Shown here piece after piece: positions 24,539 through 33,833 of a stretch of 64,000 bases of DNA. The notes beneath the pieces are model-generated. The model saw nothing but the letters and a program-made list of their open reading frames with translations. It made no database searches and was not told the origin of the DNA. The position numbers and the translations under genes are program-made. Positions within the stretch are counted from its first letter, which is position 1; each line of letters begins with the position of its first letter. The stretch comes from Dalbergia cochinchinensis (Eukaryota; Streptophyta; Magnoliopsida; Fabales; Fabaceae): contig CM062377.1 in assembly GCA_031216125.1 (NCBI GenBank), forward strand, positions 45,882,773-45,946,772, read 5' to 3'.

Positions 24539-25239
24539 TATATATTATTCTAGCTTAAGACTATAACTGAGAAAATGTTATGATGTTTATGAATTGTATT
24601 GTGATATAACATGCAAAGATTTAATGATAACTTAAACTTATAAGAAAATGATCCTTTGGAACCATCAGACTATAGGTGGTGAAAAGGTGATTTTAGCCCC
24701 CTAACCCGTTCTCTCAAAAGGGTAGAGTCGGGACTTTAGCTTATCAAAAGGGATAAGTATATGCTAGTGACGACTAGTAAAGTATGAGCTCATAACCTAA
24801 ATTACTCCCAAAAGGGTGGAGTATAGGGTGGCCCAAGGAAAATAATGATGATGATAAGATTTTAAGTCACCTAAGGCACTAAAGAAATGAAAAATGTGCA
24901 CTGTGTCCATGTGTAGCTAATATTATATGACGTTCTTTTATGCATGTTATTTGATAATGATGATGAGGAATATGATGTAATGATAAAGGAAAAGTTCATT
25001 GTAAATATGACATGTTAAGATTATGATGCATTATAAGACGTATGATTAAAAATTGACGACCCTCGGTTAAGTATTTGTTTGAACTTAAAATGAATCTTTG
25101 CATGCTCACTATTTTAGAATAATCCCGAGGTTCCTGGGGACTTTGATGATGACACTGTAGAAGGAGGTACCCTACTGAGAATTCTTTAGCAAGATTTTCA
25201 CTCCCTTTTCTTTATTTCTGTCATTGTCTCCAGATTCAG

Positions 25240-25740
25240 ATGGCGACATTTGTCCTGTTCGTTGATACCCCTACTTAGGAATTTCACTATGATCCGGTGC
25301 ATCGCTCGTATCATTTTGAAGGGAGGTGCGCAGTTCATTTTTTTATTTACATAGGTCGTCCATTTGCACATCCTGTCCCTAGTTATCGATTTTCTCCTAC
25401 TTCTCCCTATGGCGATGAAATGGTTTTCGAACATGCATGACCACTTGATGAAAGGATGTTATGTTCTTATCCCGCTTCATCTGCTGTCCATGGATTTCCA
25501 GAGTATGTTCCCGAGATGAGATATTCTGAAACTGATCCTTCAGAGGACACTCTTACTTAAGTATATTCTGAGAGCTCTGCTCCTACTCCCACACGTGTAA
25601 GAGAGGGTAGTGAGGAAACAGTTGTTCAGCCGAGGTTAGCAAGAAGGCCGTCTATGTGACCCCAGCCTGGTGCATCTCGTATGTCCCCTCCCGAGGGATC
25701 TTATCAGTGGATCGAATTTGTTTCCCCATTTCCAGGATAG
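25240..25740 (+). pseudogene. LTR-embedded conserved reading frame, copy in LTR E
   Basis: Starts ATGGCGACATTTGTC directly after CAG and runs 167 codons in one frame with several in-frame stops (after FVDTPT, after VFEHA, after EDTLT, after RPSM, and at the end). Recognisable segments are YHFEGRC, GRPFAHP, FSPTSPYGDE, PEYVP, SETDPSED, SESSAPTP, EGSEETVVQPRLARR and a tail with WIEFVSPFPG. The same segments in the same order occur in LTRs I, F and D. It is not gag or pol, and I recognise no domain. It has no obvious signal peptide or membrane segment; the C-terminal half is Ser/Glu-rich and ends in a basic QPRLARR stretch. The reading frame is inferred to have been functional in an ancestor. 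Confidence 0.6.
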
Positions 25741-26191
25741 TGGCCATAGAAGGTTCTTAGTAGATTTATGTGTGATCATGCACCCTAGTTTTAGGATAAC
25801 CTTCCTGGCTTATGGAGTTATCTAGTTTAGGGGCATGTATTTCCTTATGTATATTTTCTTTTATGGGTTTGCATAAGACAATGATGTATGAACATAACCC
25901 ACCCTTTGAGTGAGGTTATTGTATGTAAATATATGCTATAATGTGCTTATGGATGTTATATGATGGAGCCAAAGTAATATGATGTGATATATTCTTAAAC
26001 GTCTTATTATACTCCGCTTACTCGTTCACATTGTACTCGGCTCACGTTTTCAATTATGTGTTAAAAAAAAAATGGCTCGTAATTTCACTAAGTATTTTCA
26101 AATTATGAAGAAAGAACCAAAGCAAGGAGTAAAGTGTAGTCATTAATCAGATTCAACCTAGGTGTATCTGGTTAATTACTAGGGTGTTACA

Positions 26192-26910
26192 GGTTCCATT
26201 ATAACAACAACTTTCTCAACTTGAGAAAGTATGGATGAATAGTCTTTTCATTAACCTTCCTAAGCTATCATCCAAGGATTTCATAAATCACCTGTAACCA
26301 AGGATTTTGAGTAGTTCTATACTAGCCTCTTCAAGCCAACCCGTGACTGACAGGTAACTGCTTCAGCACATTGTTAGTAGTCTTTGCCCAGCCTCTCCAA
26401 GCCAACTCGTGAATGACTTCCTTCTTCTACTTCCATAAGAAGAATACAAATTTAACTAAGAATATAGAAGAAAGATTTTCTTTACACTTCAAGGATAAAA
26501 CTGATTACATGATAAAGATTGAATATTCCAGGAAGTATAAGAAGATTTTAGCAAAGTTTCCTTTTTTGAATCTTCAAAATCTCTCACATTTTTCAAGCTT
26601 AGCATCTCTTTTTATAATAGTCTTTCTTTGTGACCGTTGCTATAGATCAGTTTTTCAAGTGACACGTGTTGATCATCAATTGTGTCTTGAAAGAAGTAGC
26701 TAGAAGAGAGGTTGATAGAACTATCATATCGGTTGCAGAAACCATTGTAAATCTAAGTTTTCTGATCTCCCATCAGAAATTACTTTTCTACTTTTTGAGC
26801 GAGCTTTTTGAACTCCTCCTTCTTGAAGCTAAGGTCATTGATCAAAAAGGCAAAAGAGATCACGTACTAGTTTAAGACTGGGTTTGACTTGATAATTTCA
26901 AATTCAAATT
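26192..26910 (-). repeat. Possible copia LTR fragment
   Basis: This 0.7-kb stretch resembles neither the Tekay LTRs nor gag-pol. On the minus strand it has a TATAAAAA box (about 26617-26609) followed by GCTTGAAAAATGTGAG, which looks like a plant copia LTR leader. It lies between the end of element 1 and truncated LTR I. It may belong to the minus-strand copia remnant at 42306-58432, but its ends are not visible. Confidence 0.35.
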
Positions 26911-29005
26911 TACTCAAGGATGAGAGCACATGATGTTGGTGTTGATGTATCATCAAGATCATGGCCTCTAGAGTTTCAAATTTTCAACCTTTCTCCTTCA
27001 TGGTTTTGGCCATGGTTTCCTTTTCTTTGATATTTTGGTTTTGTCACCAATGACATGTTGAGATGGTTTCTAAAACTCAAAGCTTGGTTTTCTAACTTGA
27101 TCCATTTTCAGTTCTTTAAATAATATTAATGTTTAACTTGTTTCTTTTAATCCATTCCTTAAGCTTGATGATGAAGTTCACACCATATGGTTTCTTTGTA
27201 AACCTTGGTACAAGAACTCTAAAGCTTGTTTTACCTTGCTATGATAAGTTTGGGCTGAGGTTTAAGTTCCTTTAAAGTCTTGTAAAAGCTCTAGTAAAGA
27301 TATAAAAATGAACTTGCATATTTATTTTCCTTGCCTAGCATATTTATTTTTGAGCTAATCACCTAAAACGTAAAGATTAAAACAAGAGTTGTATTCTCAT
27401 ATCACCTAATAATTAATCTCGAAGCTCACCTATTTCGGCCTTAAAGTCGATTGTTGTGGAGTCTAGAGCACTAAAATAAAGAATTGGACTTGCATTCATA
27501 TTTACTTTCCTTGTCTAGCATATTTATATTTCAAGTCATCACTTAAATGCTAAAAGATAAAAATGAACTTGCATATTTACTTTCAAGTCTTGCATATCTA
27601 TATTCCTAGCACCTCATATTTATATTTCAAGTCCTTGCATCTCATATTTATTTTGAAGTTCTCACTTTACTTTATAATGAAGACTAAAATAGAATGCATA
27701 GCACGTTTACCTTTCATCATCACTTAAAGACTCTAGAGCTCAAAGACTTGCCCTTTTATCTCAAGCTAAAGTTTGGTTATGGAAGCATTCCCTTAAATGC
27801 ATAATTCGGCCATGTGATGATGATGAGCTTGGTATGAGTTTCATATAGTCACAAGTGCCCATAATCTATGTCTTAGGATTTTCCTAAGCACAGGAGGACT
27901 CAAAGAATATTTCAAGTGTGACTTTACGTTTTAAATTCCAATCTTGGGCCAACTCCAATGGTTGCTGCCCTTGTTTAGTTTATGAGGATTTTAATGAAAT
28001 AAGTTGGTTTTCAAAGGGTTTTTGAAGTCATAAAACGATTCCAAGAGAAACTAGTAACTTATGTCTTGAAAATGTGAGATTATGTGTTTCTTGGGAACCA
28101 TGCTTTTCGATTCTGCCATGGTATGGTTGCTGCTGTATGATGATATTTTGACATGTTAGAATGTGTAAAAATTATATATGTTGAGGTAGGAGCCTTTCTA
28201 TGCATGTTAGCAAATAAACTAGTCTTACAGAAAAATCGTAAAGTTGAGTTTTAGCATAGTTTTGACCTATTTATTTTTAGCCACTACCAAAACTGTTTTA
28301 ATGTGATAACATTCAGTTTAGGATTGATTAATCATGAAAAACTTGGTAACATTTGATGTAGGATTGATTTTTAGAGCCTATAGAGAAACTAGTAACTAGA
28401 AAACTGTAAAAGTGCAATTCTAGAACACTTAGACTATTTAGTTTTCTATTTCTGTCCAGCAACCTTGTGATGCAGTAAACATAGTTTATAATTAGTTCAT
28501 AGGCATAGGAATGCCCCATAATTGGTTTAAGTTTGATTTATAGTGCCTTAGGCGAAGACGGAACGTAGAAAGGGTCTAAAACGTAGTTTCTAGAACCCCC
28601 GTAATCACAAGATATAATTTCTGCCCTTAAAGCATGATGCTGTCCAGATTCGTTGACAAACATAAATATTAGTAAGAATCATTAGTTGTGAATCCTTTAG
28701 GTGCATAAAAGGTTAATAGCGAATGTTAGGATAATTATATCTCGAGTTTAAGCCCTGTAAGGGTCAAAGCATGCATAATGAACTTTAGTACTTCATGTGA
28801 GTGCGTGTTTTTATTATGAAAATTTATGATGATTGTGATGCTCATGATTATGTATATATATAAATGTGGCATAAAGCAAATTTGGAAGAAATTCGGTGTG
28901 CCATCATTATGTTGCTGAATTTCTGACAAATTTGAGCAACTTAGAAAGTTTTCAAAAAGATATGAGTTTTGAATGTGACATAGTACTGTGAGAATGCGTT
29001 TTGGG

Positions 29006-29087
29006 GGACGGTGATACGTAATGCCCCAGAAACAAATCCTTGAGGAGGACGGTGATATGTAACACCCCAAAGAGGACAATATTCACT
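29006..29087 (+). repeat. Tandem repeat, 2 copies of 41 bp
   Basis: Copies start at 29006 and 29047 with GGACGGTGATA. The second continues TGTAACACCCC, like a polypurine tract followed by an LTR start, although it lies in the middle of LTR I. Confidence 0.7.
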
Positions 29088-29656
29088 GTGTACTTGATAC
29101 CGATGCGATGCGTTTTGTTATGATTATTATTATTGAGATTGCGCTTATCAGATGATAAGTAAGAACTAGTGATGACTAGTTAAGGTATGAGCTCATAACC
29201 TAGAGATGTAACGCAATCTAGGTGACACCAGTTCGGCCGAGCACCCCCAGATCGATTGTCTTTTTAGGGTGATCCCTATATTACAATACGATGCTTTAAA
29301 TGTCACACAGTTACAGAAAGAGAAATGCTTTTACATGAGAAGTATATGCCACTTTATGCCACCTGTATGATGTTGATATCTCTATGAATGTTTAATTGAT
29401 TTCTGCCTGTTGCATCTTCATGCATTCATGCTTTATTATGTTGCATCCATGACATTAAGACTCATCCTAAAAGGAACGGACCTTGGATAATTAAGTTTAA
29501 AACCTAATAAGTGAATTTTATGCATGCTCACCTTTTTCAAGGAAACTCAAGGTTTCTGAGGACGTAGATGATGACACCTAGATAGGAGGTTTCCCTACTG
29601 AGATTCTTTAGTAAGATTCTCACTCCCTCTATCTCTTCTTTCTGTCATGTGTTCAG

Positions 29657-30181
29657 ATGGCGACGCTCGTGGTTTTTGTGGATTCCCCGATATGGGAAGT
29701 GCACCATGATCCAGAGCATGGATCATACCATTTTGAGGGTCGATGTACTGTTCATGTCTTCATGTTTATTGGATGACCCTTCCCTCATCCTGTACATACT
29801 TATTGCTTTTCCCCGACAGCACCATATGGCAACGACGATCGAGTTTTTGAGCATGCCCGCATGCATAATGAGAGGGTACTCCGTATACATAGCGCCGCCT
29901 CAGCCGTGTGCGACTACCTCGACTATGTGCTGCGTACGTACTTCTTGGAGACCGATCTGTCAGAGGTCCTGCCTACCCACTTGTATAGTGAGAGCTCTGC
30001 CCCCACTCCATCACTGATGGGAGAGGGTAGCGAGGAGACTGTCACTCAGCCGAGGCTGGCTAGGAGATAGTCCATGCACCCTCGTCAAGGAGCTCATGTC
30101 CAGCCGCAGCGAGTGCCCATTCCAGATGTGCTTCGTCCTTGGATTAGATATGCCCCACCCTTTCTGGGATCCCAGCAGTAG
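29657..30181 (+). pseudogene. LTR-embedded conserved reading frame, copy in LTR I (best preserved)
   Basis: 175 codons in one frame from ATG directly after a polypyrimidine tract ending TGTTCAG, to TAG at 30179-30181. There are only two internal stops, TGA at 29774-29776 (in the GRPF position) and TAG at about 30068. Segments in order: MATLVVFVDSPIWEVHHDPE, SYHFEGRCTVHVF, HPVHTY, FSPTAPYG, VFEHARMHNERVLR, ASAVCDYLDYV, ETDLSE, SESSAPTP, GEGSEETVTQPRLARR, GAHVQPQRVPIPD, PWIRYAPPF, then QQ. The match to copies in LTRs E, F and D over the whole length supports a real ancestral protein. I recognise no known family. Acidic/Ser-rich centre, basic QPRLARR; no visible catalytic or membrane motif. It stands about 480 bp before the LTR's 3' end. 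Confidence 0.68.
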
Positions 30182-33100
30182 CAGCTTGTGGGTAGAGATA
30201 GTGCACGTACTATATAAATGAGGATAAACCTTCTTTTGTTTAGAGGTTTTCCATTCTAGATGCACTTGGGTTAGGGAGTTTTCTGTTTCGCTTTCCGTTG
30301 TATTTTCCTTTCCATTGTACTTTCCTTTCAGCTATATTTGTTCTGTGTTGTACCAAACTAAGTCCCGCTTTTCTTAAGTAGGCATATTATATATCTATAT
30401 ATGTGGTTTGTTTTATCATATTGTGCAATTACATGTTTTATGATCGAATGTTCATGAGGTGTTTATTTGGATTTGTGTTTTATTTCTTTACGCTTCATTG
30501 TTCGTCGTGTTGCGCGGATCTCACTTTGCTTTTACATTTCAAAAAAATATTTACCTATATTTTCCACTAAATATTTTAAAATAAAGAGGAAACTATGACG
30601 CAATAGACTAATGATTAACCTAAATATATTCTAGAGTATTGGGTTAAAAATTAGGATGTTACAGGAACCATAATAATGAGAAACTCTAAAGCTCATATCC
30701 ATTTTATAAGATTGATCGGTGTTAGAGTTGTTACTCTAAATAGGAATCTTGAACCTAGGACCTAAATAAATAACAAATGGAAATGCATTCATATTATATT
30801 TCAAGTCTTTGTATTTCATATTTATATTTGAGCCTTGCATATCATATTTATTTCCAAGCCATCACCTAAAACTTGAAGATAAGAAAATGAACTTGCATTT
30901 TATATTTATGTTTCTTGTCTAGCATATTTATATTTCAAGTCATTACCTAAGCTTTAAAGATTAAAAATGAGCTTGCATTCTCATATTTATATTCAAGCTT
31001 TTCATATCGTATTTATATTTCCATTGCCATCCCCTTATAGTATTAAGATTAAAATGAGGCTTACATGTGCACATTTAAGTTTATGCCATCACCTAAATGA
31101 TCTAGAGCTCAAGACTTACCCCTTTTCAATTCCGTGAGCATTTGTATTTATGAAAAGGTTTTGTTTTCAAAGGAATAAAGTTTTAAGGTTTGGAGTATTA
31201 TTATCTTGAGCGTTCAATGTTCGTGTCTTGCAATTTTCCTTGAGAAATATGTTAATTCCAAAAGTGTTAAAACACGATTCACATAACCAAAATCCTTTTA
31301 TTAAGCCCTCTAATTTTACTACTGATCTAAGGACATTTACTTGTGTTTCCAAAAGTATAAATTAGTTATAAGAGTATTCCTTGACCTAGAATTGATTCTA
31401 AGAAAAACTAGTTGCTAGAAATGCTTATTATTGCAATTTTGCATGCTCTTAGAATATTTAATTTTAGATTCTGTTCCAACATTTCCAGATATGATATATG
31501 CTATTTAGGGTTGCTTAAATGTGTAAAATTTGTTAATAATTAGTGTTATAATTGTTTTTAGCACTTAAGGAAAGACTAGTAACTAGAAAGGGTCAAAAAC
31601 ATAACTTCTAGAATACTGAAATTGTTCATTTTCATTTCTATTCAAATCTGTCCAGCTTTGTTTAATGATGTTCTTGAGGTTAATAATTAATGGGAATCAT
31701 TGGAATTGATCCCTTTGATGCATAAAAGAATAAATACAAAAGATAGGTTTACCCAATTTAAAGGTTTAACCAATTAAGAGATAATGAAAGTGCTTAGTTT
31801 AAAAGATGATATGATTTAATATACTTAAGGATTTATGTGATGACTATGTTTGCATACTTGGTTACTAGTTACAAGAATTGTTGTGGCATGTTGTGATTAC
31901 ACTTGGAATGTAAGATGCATGTGTTTAAGTAATATGAAAGCATGTGACATTATATGATACGTTTGTGTTCTTGCATCTTAATATAACATGATAACGTTAA
32001 GGTGAAATAAAACATATGAAAATGATCCTCTAGACTCCCCGAATTAAAGGTTATGAGAGGTGATCTAATAAGGAAGTGATCCTTTGAACTCCCCGGATTA
32101 AAGGTTATAAAAGGTGATCCTAGCCTCTTATCCCATACTTACGAGTTGGATGTTAACTTATCATGAGAATAAGAGTATGTTAGTGATGACTAGTGAGGTA
32201 TGAGTTCATAACCTAGAACTCTCAAGAAGAGAGAACAATAGGGTGGCCCCAATGATAGAAAGAATAAATTAAGTCACCTAAAAGATAAAATGAAGTAATT
32301 CATGCTATGTTTACCATGTTCCATGTGCATCACTTATGTTTTTACATAGTATGTTGCACCCTGTATTGACATGCATTCCATGATGAGGTATGATGCATTC
32401 ATAACATCCAAGACTCCTACTAAAATGATCGGGTCTCGGTAATTGGTATTTTAGAACTTAATAATTTAATCTTATGCATGCTCACTATTTCATAACAAAA
32501 CCCAAGGTCCCTGAGGACGTAGATAATGACACTAGGATAGGAGGACGCCCTACTGAGATTCTTTATCAAATTTCTCACTCCCTCTGTCTTTTCTTTCCAT
32601 CACGTCTTCAGAGGACGATGGCGTCATTTGTGATATTTGTTGATGCGCCGACCTGAGAGCTCCATTTTTGATACCACACACCAGTCATACCATTTTGTGG
32701 GTCGTTGTTCCATCCGTCTGTTCGTGTTCTTGGACCGCCCATTTGCTCATCCAATTACTAATTTCCGTTTCTCTCCCACTTCGCCTTTTGCCGTGAGCTT
32801 CTGTTTCAAGTGCACACGGCCCTGCGGAGAGCAGACTTGTCGTACCCCTACCGCTGCCTCATGTAACATCCTAATTTTTAACCCAATACTCTAGAACATA
32901 CTTAGGTTAAACATTAGTCTGTTACTTCATAGTTCTCAATTTTACTTAGAAATACTTAGCAGAAAATACGGGTAAAATTTTTTTTTTTGAAATATAAAGT
33001 GAGAGCCGCGTGATGCGATGTAACAAGTAACGGGCAAAACATATAACTCATAACTTTATAGCACAAAGCACATGAAGGCACATCATGGAAAAGCACGGAG

Positions 33101-33319
33101 TAACATCTTATATATATATAACTTGCCCACTTATAAGTGTGGGACTTAATTTGGTACAAGGGAATACATGAAAGAAAATACAACATAAACATAAACATAA
33201 TTTACTCCCTTACCCGAGTGCATCTAATGGGATAACCTCTAAACAAAAGAAGGTTTATCCCCATCTAAGTGGTGTGTGCTCTAACCCGGGCCATCCACGG
33301 CCTCCTACTGGCGACTATC

Positions 33320-33833
33320 TCATGAACGAGGCAAATATCCGGGAAACTGGGTGAGCTCCTCGGGCGTGAAGAGGCAGAACGGGGATGGAGCGTGACCCCC
33401 GCGGTATGGCCACATCTCCAGTCGTCGTGCACGCCTCGGCTGAGTCACGGTGGGCTCGCTATCCTCCCCAAAGTCCATGGGTATGGTGGGGGAAGATCCC
33501 TCGGAGGGTACCTGGGTGGCCGAATCCTCGGAAGGATCCATCTCCGAAAAAGACGACGGGCAACAGGGCACATACTGGGGGTAGTCTCGAACGGCGGACG
33601 CGGACGGTTGGGTACGGCGTAGCCTCTCAGGGACGTGCGCGCTCGAACACCAGGTCATCTCCAAAAGGTGAGACGGGGGAGAAACGATGGGAATGTACAG
33701 GGGGAGTGAAGGGTCGACCCATGAACATGAATACTCTAACTGTGCATCAACCCACAAAATGGAACGACCCGTGGTCCGGGTCATGGTGCACCTCCCATGT
33801 CGGCGTGTCCACGAACACTACGAACGTCACCAT
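33320..33833 (-). pseudogene. LTR-embedded conserved reading frame, copy in LTR D
   Basis: ATG at 33833-33831 directly follows CTTCAG. The first part, MVTFVVFVDTPTWEVHHDPD, then HFVG, has a TGA in the GRC position and continues with VFMFMGRPF, FSPVSPFGDD and VFERAR. After one net base shift near 33665-33690 it continues with SASAVRDYPQYVP, SEMDPSEDSATQVPSEGSSP, EPTVTQPRRARR and an extended tail (FTPEELTQFPG) to TGA at 33320-33322. This copy is markedly more GC-rich than its surroundings, as if under past coding constraint. An antisense frame on the plus strand at 33385-33837 is its shadow. Confidence 0.63.

Larger units (their letters stand above)
22817..25239 (+). other. Predicted LTR leader intron, LTR E
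   Basis: The donor is TTAG|GTAGGGAG at 22817. The acceptor is a pyrimidine-rich tract ending CAG at 25239 (a second CAG ends at 25233), directly before ATGGCG. Length is about 2.4 kb. The exon-1 candidate upstream is pyrimidine-rich (CTTCCTCTTCTTC). Inferred; no RNA evidence. Confidence 0.5.
1..26191 (+). mobile_element. Tekay/Del-type Ty3/gypsy retrotransposon (element 1), 5' end outside window
   Basis: The window opens inside the gag gene of this element. In order on the plus strand are gag with a zinc knuckle, protease, reverse transcriptase, RNase H, integrase and a C-terminal chromodomain-like tail, which is the gypsy gene order. The tail at 15304-15681 shows a VKVAW...TWELE pattern known from Tekay/Del chromoviruses. 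The coding part is split by element 2 (3599-15298). A purine-rich tract (15670-15680) directly precedes the 3' LTR, which starts TGTAACGCCCC at 15682 and ends TTACA at 26191 after an internal rearranged block (16436-22629). The 5' LTR and primer binding site lie outside the window, so the element's own TSD cannot be checked. Several frameshifts make it dead. Confidence 0.9.
15682..26191 (+). repeat. Element 1 3' LTR (family E), interrupted
   Basis: Starts TGTAACGCCCC directly after the gag-pol stop and ends GGTGTTACA at 26191. The LTR proper is 15682-16435 plus 22630-26191, about 4.3 kb; 16436-22629 is foreign or rearranged. It holds a TATA box (22637-22644), a predicted leader intron (22817-25239), the LTR-embedded reading frame (25240-25740), a three-copy 56-bp tandem repeat (23606-23770), the module shared with families A and G (24433-24538) and the conserved 3' end block. 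Confidence 0.85.
26911..30663 (+). repeat. LTR I, 5'-truncated, C/D-related
   Basis: Homology to the reverse complement of the C/D LTRs starts abruptly at about 26911 (CTCAAGGATGAGAGCAC, compare about 55060-55105), so promoter and exon 1 are missing. It ends AGGATGTTACA at 30663. It contains degenerate short repeats, a 41-bp tandem repeat (29006-29087), the GGTGCTCGGCCG motif (29221-29250, inverted) and the embedded reading frame at 29657-30181. Confidence 0.78.
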
